From contig JANXNM010000146.1 of assembly GCA_025354065.1 (NCBI GenBank), positions 1 to 24,013 of the forward strand: a stretch of 24,013 bases of DNA. The letters are read 5' to 3'. The position numbers and the translations under genes were made by a program. The notes under the pieces are model-generated. The model had not been told where the DNA came from. It did no database searches and saw only the letters and a list, made by a program, of their open reading frames with translations. Below, piece after piece: positions 15,209 through 23,619 of the stretch. The stretch is from Synechococcales cyanobacterium 340R_concoct_173_sub. GTDB lineage: Bacteria > Cyanobacteriota > Cyanobacteriia > Leptolyngbyales > Leptolyngbyaceae. The stretch's first letter is position 1. The number at the start of each line of letters is the position of its first letter.

Positions 15209-16112
15209 GTTCGTAGGCTGTACTGGCTGCTCGGTGAAGTAAGGAATGCCGATAGACTAATGCATCAAAGTCTTTGCAATATCCACCCCCAATCACACAG
15301 GCGATCGGGTATCTTCCAGCCAAGCACGCTGAAATTACCTGCATATCGCGTCGAAATAAACCGCTGTCCGTGAGGGCCAATTTACCCAAACGATCGCCTA
15401 GGTGCGGATCCACACCTGCATCGTAAAGAACTAAATCAGGTTTAAATGCACTCAACAAGTCGGGCAAGTATCGATCGAGAGTTTGCAAGTATTCATCATC
15501 TTCTAATCCTTCAGCAAGCGGCACATCGAGGTCGCTTTTTTGTTTTGTAGCGGGAAAATTGACACCACAGTGCATGGAAAAGGTAAACACCGACCGATCG
15601 TTTTGAAAAATGAGGGCGGTCGCATCTCCTTGATGGACATCGAGATCGACAATTAGGATTTTTTTCGCTAGCCCTTGTTGTTGAATGATGCGCGCAGCGA
15701 TCGCTAGATCATTAAAAATACAAAAGCCAGAGCCATAGCTCGGAAATGCATGGTGCGTCCCTCCGGCAGTGTTGCAAGCGAGGCCCGTCTGAAGCGCAAG
15801 TTGAGCCGTGAGAACCGTGCCACCCACTGCAATGCAAGTTCGATTGACAAGATCGGGACTCCAGGGTAAACCAATCCGTCGGAATGCCTTATCGTCAAGA
15901 GTTCCAGTACAGTAAGCATTGACATAGGCTGGATCGTGAACCGATTCAATCCAACTTTGCGGGGCACGATCGGGTTTGTAAAACTGATCTGGTTTTGCAA
16001 CGCCATCTTTCAGGAGCCGATCGTATAGCATCCGAAATTTCACCATAGGAAAACGATGCGTCGAAGGGAGGGAAACGGTGTAATTGGGATGGTAGATCAA
16101 AGGAAGATACAT
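15195..16112 (-). CDS. Histone deacetylase/AcuC/AphA superfamily amidohydrolase
   Basis: This is a 305-residue zinc-dependent deacetylase-fold enzyme. The active-site pieces are all visible: the tandem His120-His121 in GGTHHAFPSYGSGFCIFND, metal ligands Asp158 and His160 in ILIVDLDVHQGD, the third ligand Asp235 in DAGVDPHLGD, and the transition-state tyrosine in IGGGYCKD (Tyr278). The bacterial single-domain members remove acyl groups from small molecules such as polyamines, or from proteins; the substrate cannot be told from sequence. The length fits the short cyanobacterial/plant branch. It stands alone, convergent with the response regulator, and its C-terminal codons overlap the tandem repeats at the junction. 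The ATG at 16112 leads directly into the conserved IYHPNY region, which supports this start. Confidence 0.93.
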   Translation of the reverse strand: MYLPLIYHPNYTVSLPSTHRFPMVKFRMLYDRLLKDGVAKPDQFYKPDRAPQSWIESVHDPAYVNAYCTGTLDDKAFRRIGLPWSPDLVNRTCIAVGGTVLTAQLALQTGLACNTAGGTHHAFPSYGSGFCIFNDLAIAARIIQQQGLAKKILIVDLDVHQGDATALIFQNDRSVFTFSMHCGVNFPATKQKSDLDVPLAEGLEDDEYLQTLDRYLPDLLSAFKPDLVLYDAGVDPHLGDRLGKLALTDSGLFRRDMQVISACLAGRYPIACVIGGGYCKDFDALVYRHSLLHRAASTAYEQYRL

Positions 16113-16146
16113 AGCGGCGATCGTATTTAGGTTTCAAAATATTTGG

Positions 16147-16167
16147 ACTTAATACTTAATATTTAAT
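16147..16167. repeat. Three tandem heptamers (ACTTAAT, ACTTAAT, ATTTAAT)
   Basis: Three head-to-tail 7-bp units lie 35 bp upstream of the HDAC-family gene start. The unit length matches the heptanucleotide short tandemly repeated repetitive (STRR) sequences known from filamentous cyanobacteria, but three AT-rich units are too few for a firm assignment. The rest of 16113-16327 shows nothing I can support. Confidence 0.45.
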
Positions 16168-16327
16168 TCGATAAAACCGCTCAATTGTTGCTATCTCTTA
16201 AGAAAAGTCATGGATTTGATTGCTCTTTGTAAGCATTCGATCGTTAGTGGGCAGTTCTGATTTTAAGATTGGCTCATCAGGAGAACGACGTTTAAAGCTT
16301 ATCTAAATCCAGTGGCGTAAAAATCCC

Positions 16328-16672
16328 ATGGCACATTTATCCATGACACATTCATTCATGACTCACAGTTGGACGTTGGCATCTTTTTTTGCGAGTGCAT
16401 TAGGGTTATTTTTGCTCTATAACCACACCAAAATTCGCAATGAAGATCTAGACGAGGGCCAATGGATGCTGTTTGGCATGAGCTTTGCCTATTGGATTGT
16501 CCACTGTGTAGCAATAAGCGCTCAGCCTTGGATTCCACAAGAATGGAATTGGGTTGTATTTAGCTTCAAGTTCTGTTCTGTTCTCAGCGCACTACTAAGC
16601 CTCTCCTCCGCGCTCAGTTTACCGCTTACCACCGTCTCTGAGGTAAATAAAATTGAAGAAGAGTTCTACTAA
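16328..16672 (+). CDS. Small three-helix membrane protein of unknown function
   Basis: I do not recognise this 114-residue protein. It has three predicted transmembrane helices (about 15-32, 46-64 and 74-97) and a short acidic C-terminal tail ending EEEFY. Tryptophans cluster near the membrane borders. The N-terminus is a threefold imperfect pentapeptide repeat, MAHLS-MTHSF-MTHSW, encoded by 15-bp tandem units each beginning with ATG (16328, 16343, 16358), so any of the three could be the start; no Shine-Dalgarno sequence helps to choose. That it is a real gene is supported by the strong intrinsic terminator 18 bp after the stop and by the membrane-like residue pattern. It is divergent from the HDAC-family gene; no functional context is evident. 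Confidence 0.7.
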   Translation: MAHLSMTHSFMTHSWTLASFFASALGLFLLYNHTKIRNEDLDEGQWMLFGMSFAYWIVHCVAISAQPWIPQEWNWVVFSFKFCSVLSALLSLSSALSLPLTTVSEVNKIEEEFY

Positions 16673-16690
16673 ATTTTTATAATTTAATTT

Positions 16691-16732
16691 AAAACGGGTT
16701 CGAGAACGATTAGGTTTTTGAACCCGTTTTTT
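16691..16732. terminator. Strong intrinsic terminator, probably bidirectional
   Basis: AAAACGGGTTC (16691-16701) pairs perfectly with GAACCCGTTTT (16720-16730) around an 18-nt loop and runs into TTTTTT (16727-16732). For the plus-strand gene this is a textbook hairpin plus T-run. Read on minus, the same stem is followed by TTTTAAATT, so it can also stop transcription of the clpS-DUF2103 unit arriving from the right. Confidence 0.88.
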
Positions 16733-16760
16733 ATGAGCGAATCTCTGGCAGTCATGTTTT

Positions 16761-17075
16761 CTAGCCTTTGAGCAGTCCACTAATTATGCTTTCGAGTTCT
16801 GCTTTCTGAAGTGTGGTCAAAATAAAGACTTCTTGAGCAATCTTTCCAGCACGCGCAATAATTTTGAAGCCGCCACGAATTGGAACTGAAATTCTCAGTT
16901 TCATGTGAGGAATATGGGCACGAACAGGACAAATAACGCCGGGAGTGATGGTTTGGATGCCATCGTATTGGGCGATTTTTTCAAGTAGGGCGATCAATCC
17001 GGGAAGATGGGTCGAATGATTCATCACCAGACGAGCTGCTTTTTGATCGGATTGTGGGGAGATAGTCTGAGCCAT
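16761..17075 (-). CDS. DUF2103 family protein
   Basis: This is a 104-residue protein of a family common in cyanobacteria and described as a predicted metal-binding domain; its function is unknown. Visible features are the histidine-containing start MNHSTHLPGL (from residue 18), the central TPGVICPVRAHIPHMKLRISVPIRGGFKIIARAG with a Cys and two His that could bind metal, and a helical C-terminus. It has the best ribosome-binding site of the window: TAAGGAG (17084-17090 on minus), 8 nt before the ATG. It starts 40 bp after clpS on the same strand, so it is co-transcribed with clpS, and the shared terminator follows. The arrangement hints at a link with Clp-dependent proteolysis but proves nothing. 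Confidence 0.88.
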   Translation of the reverse strand: MAQTISPQSDQKAARLVMNHSTHLPGLIALLEKIAQYDGIQTITPGVICPVRAHIPHMKLRISVPIRGGFKIIARAGKIAQEVFILTTLQKAELESIISGLLKG

Positions 17076-17115
17076 GATTGTTACTCCTTAGAAAGTAAAA
17101 AGTTGTTAAACCCGT

Positions 17116-17406
17116 CTATGCCCCTTCCAGGGGAGCCATGGTCAATCCTTCATGGGTAAGTTGCATGTGGTAAAGCTCAGCTTGCTCTAGGGGTCCAGTC
17201 CAAACGATCGCCTGTCCTTCCTTGTGAATTTTGTCGGCAAGCTTCCAGGCACTATCGCTAACCATGCCTGGAATGTAGCGAACAAGAGTATTAACAACAT
17301 GCTCAAAGGTATTTTCATCGTCGTTAAGGACAATTACTTTGAAACTAGGGTAGGGCTTGCGGACAGTCTGAGAGAGGCGATCGGGCGTTGCGACACCTGC
17401 TGCCAT
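17116..17406 (-). CDS. clpS: ATP-dependent Clp protease adaptor ClpS
   Basis: ClpS binds the N-domain of ClpC and delivers N-degron substrates to the ClpCP protease. From ATG 17406 the protein has 96 residues, the normal cyanobacterial length, with the family core intact: KPYPSFKVIVLNDDENTFEHVV, in which NDD and Thr belong to the N-degron pocket, LVRYIPGM, HKEGQAIVWTGPLEQAELYH, and the LTMAPLE end typical of the cyanobacterial and plastid branch. The frame is open further upstream: ATG 17475 would give 119 residues, and the open frame continues to 17673 with sequence unlike ClpS. I prefer 17406 on length. It is followed by DUF2103 after 40 bp. The 253-bp AT-rich space before it must hold the promoters of clpS and of the divergent helicase gene. 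Confidence 0.93.
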   Translation of the reverse strand: MAAGVATPDRLSQTVRKPYPSFKVIVLNDDENTFEHVVNTLVRYIPGMVSDSAWKLADKIHKEGQAIVWTGPLEQAELYHMQLTHEGLTMAPLEGA

Positions 17407-17659
17407 GGTGATGGAAGATCCATACACTAGGTGGTAGCCTTGGAAAGAGTGCGCGATCGATGGATGATTCACCATAGTAAGTAGTTGTGCAAACGAAGAG
17501 TGCGAACAAAAATTGGATCTAAAACAGTTGGGTGAGACAGAAGATATAAGTTTAGTATTATTGAATTCATTACATTTTCTATTTTGCCCTACAAATGTCG
17601 TAAAAATAAATAATGATTTAAGAATTTTAAGAGCATGTATTGTGTAACAACCATTTTCT

Positions 17660-19927
17660 ATGAATTCTTCCATTGATCCAATTCAGCAGGCCCAACTCCA
17701 AATCTGGGTGGAAAGTCTCCGATCGGGACAACGAGAAATTGCAGACTGGACAGACGGACGGCTGGCGGTGTCGGCGGTGCCGGGAGCGGGGAAGTCAACG
17801 GGAATGGCTGTAGCGGCGGCGATGACGATCGCACGTCAAGGTTTGCAAGCGAATCATCAGTTGGTGCTTGTGACCTTTACCCGATCGGCAGCGGCCAACT
17901 TGAAGTCGAAAATTCGTGAGCGCCTGAAGCTGCTAAATTTGCCGATGGGTGGATTTTTGGTCACGACGCTGCATGGCTTGGCTTGGTCTATTGCCCGTAG
18001 TTATCCAGAGTTATCAGGGATTACGGACGATACGATGTTGAGTACGATAAGCCAAAATCATCGGCTGTTGCGCGGGGCGGTGGAGCAATGGATTGCGGAG
18101 AATCCTAGGCTCTATAGGCGGTTGATGGAGGGAATGCAGTTTGACGGGGAGGAGACGGAGCGACTGAGGAGACAATCGGTATTGCGGACGGAGGTGCTGC
18201 CTGCGCTAGCGATGACCGTGGTTCAAGAGGCGAAAAAGTCTGGACTAATGCCAGATGATTTGGCTAGAGCGGGGATTAGAAGTCGTGATGACTATGCGGT
18301 ATTGACTATTTCAGCGGGGCTTTATGCGGAGTACCAGCGGCAATTACGATCGCGCAATTGGATTGATTATGACGAGATGATTTTGGGGGCGCTGCGGGTA
18401 TTGCAAAATGAGGCGGCTTGTGAGGTGTGGCGATCGCAGGTGTTTGCGGTGTTTGAGGATGAGGCACAGGATTCGAGTCCACTTCAGACCCAGTTGTTAG
18501 AAATCTTAGCGACGAAAAGTGATTCGCAGGGTGATGTGCAAAATTTGATTCGGGTGGGCGATCCAAATCAGGCCATTAATTCAACCTTTACGCCTGCTGA
18601 CCCCATGTTTTTTCGATCGTTTTGTACCCAATGTCAGGCGGAAGGGACTCTGGCGCAGATGACGCAAGCGGGGCGCAGTAGTGCGGTGATTTTGGATGCG
18701 GCAAATTATCTGCTGAATTGGGCGAATGCGACGCAGGCTAGAGCGGGGAAAGAATTGCCATTCCGATCGCAAATGATTGAGCCTGTTCCCGAAGACGATC
18801 CGCAGCCGGATGCAAATCCTAAGCCTGTGGGGTTGGGATTTGAAATTTCTCGTCCAAAAGATACCTATGAATCTGTAGCGAGGATTGGGAATAGAATCAT
18901 GGCATTGATGGCAGCAAATCCGGATCATAGTGCGGCGGTGTTGGTGCGAACTAATGACCAAAGTCGATTTGTGGCGAGTGAGCTGCGACGACTTTTCCCA
19001 AATACCCCGGATAGTCTCGGATTAAATTTGTTTGAGGTTGGGGAAGAGGAGCGCCGATCGCATATTCCAGCGGAAATGTTAGCGTTGTTGCAATTTTGCG
19101 ATCGGCCCCATTCACCAGATTTACTTAAAGCTGCCTTAATTATTCTTCTGACTCATAAGCGAATTCCAACCCAGGATTTGAATGTAATTGTTACCGCCCC
19201 TGAGCAGTTTTTATATCCTAGTGCAATAGATCCTGAATTGAGTCATGAGGCGCAACTGGCCAGCCGTGTTTGTCGTAGTCTTTTGAAGTCACGGATTGAA
19301 TTGCCACTTTATCAACTTATTTCATTTTTCGCCTATACCTTAGACTATGATCAATCTGAACTTGCAACGACAGATAAGCTGTCTGAGCGACTTTCGCAAC
19401 AAATACAAGAGAATTCCTTAGGCGAGTTAATTACAATTTTGAGTGAGATTGTGACCTCTGAGCAATTTGAACCTGTGATGGCAGAATCAAATGAAAACCG
19501 ATATGTGCGATCGGGACAGGTGACAATTATTACGATGCATAAAGCAAAGGGATTGGATTGGGACTATGTATTTATTCCGTTTTTACATGAGTCGATGATT
19601 CCGGGAAAACTTTATGTTCCTCGTCCGGCGGAGTTTTTAGGATCCTTTACATTGCCAGAAGTCGCGCGGGCACAAATTCGGGCGCTTGTTCATGGAAATC
19701 CATTGCCAGATTTATTTGAGTCATGGGAACGGGCGGAGGAATTGAAACAGGCGGAAGAATATCGTTTGTTGTATGTGGCGATGACGCGGGCAAAACGTTT
19801 GCTTTGGATGTCAGCGGCAAAGCGAGGACCATTTGCTTGGAGTAAGCCTGAAATGTTGAGCGATCGTATTCCATGTCCAGCAATTCCGGCGTTAATCAAA
19901 CAGTTTCCAAGTCAGGATGTGGGGTAG
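17660..19927 (+). CDS. UvrD/Rep-family superfamily 1 DNA helicase
   Basis: This is a 755-residue ATP-dependent 3'-5' helicase-type protein. Motifs in order are: Walker A SAVPGAGKST (38-47), motif Ia LVTFTRSAAANLKSKI (70-85), Ib TTLHGLAW (102-109), DYDEM (236-240), Walker B FEDEAQDSSPLQ (265-276), motif III RVGDPNQAIN (298-307), motif V VTIITMHKAKGLDWDYVF (621-638) and motif VI YRLLYVAMTRAKRLL (701-715). The segment after the first RecA domain is rich in acidic, proline and asparagine residues (about 374-385). It is longer than minimal UvrD-like proteins but lacks a fused nuclease domain, so it is not AddA/RecB. The cyanobacterial orthologues' roles in repair are inferred. It is divergent from clpS and ends 19 bp from a convergent nuclease-like gene. 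Confidence 0.92.
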   Translation: MNSSIDPIQQAQLQIWVESLRSGQREIADWTDGRLAVSAVPGAGKSTGMAVAAAMTIARQGLQANHQLVLVTFTRSAAANLKSKIRERLKLLNLPMGGFLVTTLHGLAWSIARSYPELSGITDDTMLSTISQNHRLLRGAVEQWIAENPRLYRRLMEGMQFDGEETERLRRQSVLRTEVLPALAMTVVQEAKKSGLMPDDLARAGIRSRDDYAVLTISAGLYAEYQRQLRSRNWIDYDEMILGALRVLQNEAACEVWRSQVFAVFEDEAQDSSPLQTQLLEILATKSDSQGDVQNLIRVGDPNQAINSTFTPADPMFFRSFCTQCQAEGTLAQMTQAGRSSAVILDAANYLLNWANATQARAGKELPFRSQMIEPVPEDDPQPDANPKPVGLGFEISRPKDTYESVARIGNRIMALMAANPDHSAAVLVRTNDQSRFVASELRRLFPNTPDSLGLNLFEVGEEERRSHIPAEMLALLQFCDRPHSPDLLKAALIILLTHKRIPTQDLNVIVTAPEQFLYPSAIDPELSHEAQLASRVCRSLLKSRIELPLYQLISFFAYTLDYDQSELATTDKLSERLSQQIQENSLGELITILSEIVTSEQFEPVMAESNENRYVRSGQVTIITMHKAKGLDWDYVFIPFLHESMIPGKLYVPRPAEFLGSFTLPEVARAQIRALVHGNPLPDLFESWERAEELKQAEEYRLLYVAMTRAKRLLWMSAAKRGPFAWSKPEMLSDRIPCPAIPALIKQFPSQDVG

Positions 19928-19946
19928 TAGATTGTCCTAAATTGTT

Positions 19947-20540
19947 TTACGTAATATCAACAATGTACTGAAGAATGCCAAGAATTGATGGAAGATTATC
20001 AAGGTAATGGGTTTCAGAATTGATGCACAGATCTCGATCGGTAAGCTGAAGAAATCGCCAGACTTCTCCCGTGGTGACGGCTCCATAAATAGTGCCTAAT
20101 AGTTTGTTGTCACGGTGATTAAAGATATCAGCAGCTATCATTTGGGCGATACATTGCGGCAATCCACTTTCAATATCTCCTTTTTTGGCTTCAACTAAAG
20201 TAAATACTGGGGATTGAATCTCAAAATCAAATGGATTTTTAGATAAAATGAAATCACATTCACCATTCAATCCCTGCTCTGAATCTACATCAAAAACCAG
20301 TCCTGACAAAACCGAGAATTGCCGATCGTTGCGTTCACGGAGTTCTAATAAAATAGGCGAAACAATGCGTTCTGATCGTTCTTTTTCAGTGTTCAACGGT
20401 GTGGCAGCAGAAATAGCTAGCGTTTGAATTAACCAATTAGACGGAGTAATAGATTGCACTTCGGGAAACAATGCCGTAATGCGTGGCTGAATCCCAAATT
20501 GTTCTCTTAATTTTTTGAAATTGAATGATCGATAAGGCAT
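19947..20540 (-). CDS. PD-(D/E)XK nuclease-like protein of unknown function
   Basis: This is a 197-residue protein. The central part matches the PD-(D/E)XK nuclease core: LNGECDFILS (Asp96) followed about 20 residues later by FTLVEAKKGDIESGLPQCIAQM, with the Glu117-x-Lys119 pair and a Gln-rich helix (Gln129, Gln133), as in many restriction-endonuclease-like proteins. An upstream acidic helix with SERIVSPILLELRER (57-70) could supply the first Glu. I recognise the fold type only; close relatives seem widespread as hypothetical proteins in cyanobacteria. No methyltransferase or specificity subunit is near, so it is not part of a visible restriction system. It converges on the UvrD-like gene with 19 bp between stops; a functional link is speculative because they are on opposite strands. 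Confidence 0.78.
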   Translation of the reverse strand: MPYRSFNFKKLREQFGIQPRITALFPEVQSITPSNWLIQTLAISAATPLNTEKERSERIVSPILLELRERNDRQFSVLSGLVFDVDSEQGLNGECDFILSKNPFDFEIQSPVFTLVEAKKGDIESGLPQCIAQMIAADIFNHRDNKLLGTIYGAVTTGEVWRFLQLTDRDLCINSETHYLDNLPSILGILQYIVDIT

Positions 20541-20689
20541 GGAAATTTAGAATGAAGAATTATGAATTTAACAGTATCTTTATTTTAGGTCTGTTTTTGA
20601 GTTCTGCGGCGATGACCTTTGGTCGGTTGGAGACCATCGGGACAAAATTTTAGTACAATGAATTTAGGGACTACAAGGTAGTAGCACTT

Positions 20690-21106
20690 ATGACAGTCGC
20701 AACCTAGAGATTACAATCATAAAACATAAATCCCCGACGAATGACACTGGCAGAATACTTGGTCTACGATGATGAGACGGATATTCGGTATGAATTGGTG
20801 AATGGAGAATTGGTTGCGACGAGCGTGGGGACGGGGAAGCATAGGGCGATCGCTGAATTTATTAATGATGCATTTAAGGCAGAAATCAACCGCTCGGATT
20901 TGCCATGGACTTCAAAAGATATGAAAATCGGCGTTCAGTCTCCCCGTGGTGGGCGATGGGATACGAGCCGGATTCCTGATGTGACGGTTATTTTGACGGA
21001 ACAATGGCAGGCAATGCAGGACCGAGAAGCGATCGTTTTTCTCAATAGTCCCGCGCCTTTATTAGTAGTTGAGGGTGTGAGTCCTTCTACTGTGCAAGAT
21101 GATTAG
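20690..21106 (+). pseudogene. Uma2-family (DUF820) endonuclease, decayed at both ends
   Basis: An open frame of 121 codons (20741-21106) gives the typical Uma2 opening MTLAEYLVYDDETDIRYELVNGELV, then HRAIAEFINDAF and IPDVTVILTEQW, and the LLVVEGVSPSTVQDD segment where the family Val-Glu-x-x-Ser-Pro-Ser motif sits. It then stops (TAG TAA), although Uma2 proteins normally run about 60-70 residues further through a YRAKRxEY-type core. In frame upstream, ATG 20690 begins MTVAT and would read MTVAT-stop-RLQS-stop-NINPRR into MTLAEY: this is the usual family leader with two nonsense codons. So both ends are damaged and the catalytic core is incomplete. Uma2 genes are highly multiplied and often decayed in cyanobacteria. 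A truncated product from 20741 could still be made. Confidence 0.82.
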
Positions 21107-21174
21107 TAACGAAAAATTATTCTAAAGTTCTAGTAGCCATACCTCAAATTAGTAATGCCCTATATTTGATTAAA

Positions 21175-21573
21175 TTACTTAGAAGAAGTGGTTACGTTCT
21201 TACTCAATGATTGCAATGCAACAATCGTCCCTTGAGCATCTTTAGCCGCAATCTTTTTACTAATAGTCTCCATACCATCTTCGATCGCAGCATAATTAGC
21301 CTTCGATTTAACTTTTACGTTGTCTTCAACGGTTTTCCAGGAATCTTCAAATTTTGCAAATTCAGTTTTGGCCAAGTCAAAATTCTTCGTTTCGATCGCG
21401 GCTTTAGTCTTACTAATCACATCCTGCATTCCCGAAAAACCAGAGGGCTTTGCTACTTCAGTAGTCTTACTCGGTACGGTAGAGGATTGCTCGACGGGCT
21501 TTACTTCCGGACTGCTACAGCTTACTAAGGTCAAAACTGAAATACCAACTAAGAAAAATTGCAGCGATCGCAT
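21175..21573 (-). CDS. Small lipoprotein, helical (DUF4363/FTR1 N-domain-like)
   Basis: This is a 132-residue secreted lipoprotein: signal peptide with lipobox LVSC and Cys19, then a Ser/Thr/Pro/Lys-rich linker (about 20-45), then an all-helical domain. The phrases LAKTEFAKFEDSWKTVEDNV and KSKANYAAIEDGMETISKKI resemble the helical periplasmic domain found in DUF4363 proteins and in front of FTR1 iron permeases, where such helices bind metal or form bundles; this is similarity from memory, not an alignment. The function is unknown. It is divergent from a small PepSY-type gene with 81 bp between the starts, so the two could be co-regulated. A cell-envelope role, perhaps in metal handling, is a guess. 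Confidence 0.72.
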   Translation of the reverse strand: MRSLQFFLVGISVLTLVSCSSPEVKPVEQSSTVPSKTTEVAKPSGFSGMQDVISKTKAAIETKNFDLAKTEFAKFEDSWKTVEDNVKVKSKANYAAIEDGMETISKKIAAKDAQGTIVALQSLSKNVTTSSK

Positions 21574-21654
21574 CGTATATTTCCTAAAAAATAGCTCTGT
21601 TAAGTATAAACTAAATGTGATTCAGTCCTCATAAGCAATATATTGGGTGACAAT

Positions 21655-21927
21655 ATGCATATCAATCGAGCCTTTCGTAAATATCACAGAACCCTTGCGA
21701 TCGTCCTTTGTTTGCCATTGTTAGTAACCGTTTTAACAGGAATGGCGACAACCATGAGCGCAGAATGGTCACTCAATCTTGGCGTGAGTCGGAGTTTTAT
21801 TTTAAAATTGCATACTGGCGAAATCTTTAATTTGCAAGGATTTTACCCGATTCTTAATGGACTAGGACTATTAGGATTACTGATCACGGGTATTAGTATG
21901 TCACGAGTATTTCGCAAGACACCATAG
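21655..21927 (+). CDS. Small PepSY-type (PepSY-associated TM) membrane protein
   Basis: This is a 90-residue protein with two transmembrane helices. MHINRAFRKYHRTLAIVLCLPLL leads into the first helix (about 13-33), with the histidine-arginine pair KYHR characteristic of PepSY-associated membrane segments. The middle has KLHTGEIFNLQGFYPILNG (about 51-69), and a second helix of glycines and leucines (about 66-84) precedes the basic end SRVFRKTP. Short stand-alone versions like this are common in cyanobacteria; larger relatives are linked to iron reduction or uptake. The frame extends to TTG 21643, but ATG 21655 begins the conserved region. It is divergent from the small lipoprotein gene. Confidence 0.75.
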   Translation: MHINRAFRKYHRTLAIVLCLPLLVTVLTGMATTMSAEWSLNLGVSRSFILKLHTGEIFNLQGFYPILNGLGLLGLLITGISMSRVFRKTP

Positions 21928-22107
21928 TTATTTCAACTTTTAGATTTAGACAATAAATCGCACAATAGAACGTTCGCACTGCATTGATTACGATCAGATC
22001 TGCTTTAATTCCAGAAAAATGTTATTTCCTTATAAACTAATCCCCCAGAATCCGAAGTGGAAACTAAGGGACTATTCAAATCAGATCTTTAAATCAGAAT
22101 TAAGTCA

Positions 22108-23574
22108 TCAAGCCAGAACCCAATCTACCAATGTCCGCACTCCGTAACCTGTTGCCCCCGTTGGATTATAGTCCTTATCCTTATCCGTCCAAACCGGACC
22201 CGCAACATCCATATGCGCCCAAGTTGTATCTTTGACATACTGTTTCAAAAATACCGCCGCACTAATCGCCCCGCCCGTCCTGGCACCAATATTTTTCATA
22301 TCTGCAATAGGAGACTTCATACTTTCAAAATATGATTCTTCAAATGGCATTTTCCATAGTTTTTCACCACTTGATTCTGCTGCCGCCATCAATTGATCCG
22401 CAAACGCATCATCAGGACTCCACAACCCCGCAATATCATTCCCCAATGCCACAACACAAGCTCCCGTCAAGGTTGCAAGATCCACGATCGCATCCAGCCC
22501 CAACTTATCCGCATACACTAATGAATCAGCGAGCGTTAACCGACCTTCCGCATCGGTATTAATGATTTCAATCGTCTTCCCATTTGATGCCGTGAGAATA
22601 TCACCAGGCCGCATCGCATTGCCATTGATCATGTTTTCAGTCACAGCACTAATGAAATGCACTTCCACATCGGGCTTCAATTGCGCGATCGCTTTCGCTG
22701 CCCCAAAAGTCGCACCCGCACCGCCCATATCGGTTTTCATCATTTCAATTGATGACGCGCCGACTTTCAAATTTAAACCACCGGAATCAAACGTTAATCC
22801 TTTGCCTACGATCGCAACTCGTTTACGTGGAGTTCCGGCAGGTTTGTAAATCATATGAATGAATTTCGGTGGAATCTCAGATGCTCTTGCCACTCCCAAA
22901 AAAGCACCCATATTTAACGCTTCACAATCGGCCTTTTCTAAGATTTTTAGTTCTAAATTATAAGTCTTAGCCAGCTCGATCGCCATATCAGCAAACGTAA
23001 CTGAATCAATTACATTGGCAGGTGCAGCAACAAGTTCGCGGGCGAGGAATACGCCAGAACAAATGATATTAGCTTTCTCGATCGCCGCTTCTTGTCCCAC
23101 AAATCCAATCAAACTTGCACATTCAACAACAGTACTTTCATCCTTTTCAGACTTAAAGCGCCTGTCTTTGTACAAGGCTAACTCAATTCCCTCTGCGATC
23201 GCTTGAGATGTCCTTACAGCATTACTATTCACAATTGGGAGGGAAACGCCAAAAGTCTTACATTTCTCACGACGAGCAGCTTTCGCCATATTCCCGGCAA
23301 CTTTACGAAGGGCTTCAAATTTCAATTTGTCGGATTTACCCAAGCCAAATATCATCAGCTTTTTAAAGCCCATGCCAATCACTCGCGTCGCAATGCTACT
23401 ACCCGATTTGCCTTTGAAATCAGCTTCCTTAATAATCTCAGAGACCAAACCCGAAAGCTTCGCATCTAAGGCTTGCATATCTTCAGTCAATTCAAGCTTA
23501 TCTTCAAACAGTCCGATCGCCAATCCTTCTCCAGAAAAATCAACCAATGAATCATTAATTCCTAAAATCTTCAT
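22108..23574 (-). CDS. pepA: Leucyl aminopeptidase (M17, PepA)
   Basis: This is a cytosolic metallo-aminopeptidase that removes N-terminal residues and processes peptides and Cys-Gly; it is usually a hexamer. It has 488 residues, normal length. The C-terminal catalytic domain has all expected residues: Lys258 and Asp263 in [17 protein letters not shown] (Lys270 as the catalytic lysine), Asp282 in MKTDMGGAG, and Asp341, Glu343 and Arg345 in the signature [12 protein letters not shown]. The N-terminal domain (to about 165) is the variable macro-like part. It lies 45 bp downstream of glgA on the same strand, so it may be co-transcribed, but the spacing also allows its own promoter. The region after its stop (21928-22107) has AAATCAGA twice (22078 and 22091) and nothing else I recognise. 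Confidence 0.95.
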   Translation of the reverse strand: MKILGINDSLVDFSGEGLAIGLFEDKLELTEDMQALDAKLSGLVSEIIKEADFKGKSGSSIATRVIGMGFKKLMIFGLGKSDKLKFEALRKVAGNMAKAARREKCKTFGVSLPIVNSNAVRTSQAIAEGIELALYKDRRFKSEKDESTVVECASLIGFVGQEAAIEKANIICSGVFLARELVAAPANVIDSVTFADMAIELAKTYNLELKILEKADCEALNMGAFLGVARASEIPPKFIHMIYKPAGTPRKRVAIVGKGLTFDSGGLNLKVGASSIEMMKTDMGGAGATFGAAKAIAQLKPDVEVHFISAVTENMINGNAMRPGDILTASNGKTIEIINTDAEGRLTLADSLVYADKLGLDAIVDLATLTGACVVALGNDIAGLWSPDDAFADQLMAAAESSGEKLWKMPFEESYFESMKSPIADMKNIGARTGGAISAAVFLKQYVKDTTWAHMDVAGPVWTDKDKDYNPTGATGYGVRTLVDWVLA

Positions 23575-23619
23575 GCGTCAGCCCAACTATTACAACTTGT
23601 GATTATCTTTATTGTAAGT

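Noticed and set aside
17407..17673. N-terminal extension of ClpS to 17673
   Set aside because: The extra residues are unlike ClpS and would overlap the start of the divergent helicase gene; family length fits a start at 17406.
18581..18961. 126-codon open frame on minus inside the helicase gene
   Set aside because: Arg/His/Ile-rich composition typical of an antisense shadow; the helicase motifs on plus are complete.
17660..20540. AddAB- or defence-type helicase-nuclease system
   Set aside because: The genes are on opposite strands, the helicase has no nuclease domain, and no other defence genes are near; kept only as a low-level finding.
19947..21106. Restriction-modification system around the PD-(D/E)XK gene
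   Set aside because: No methyltransferase or specificity gene in the window; the neighbouring Uma2 gene is a pseudogene.
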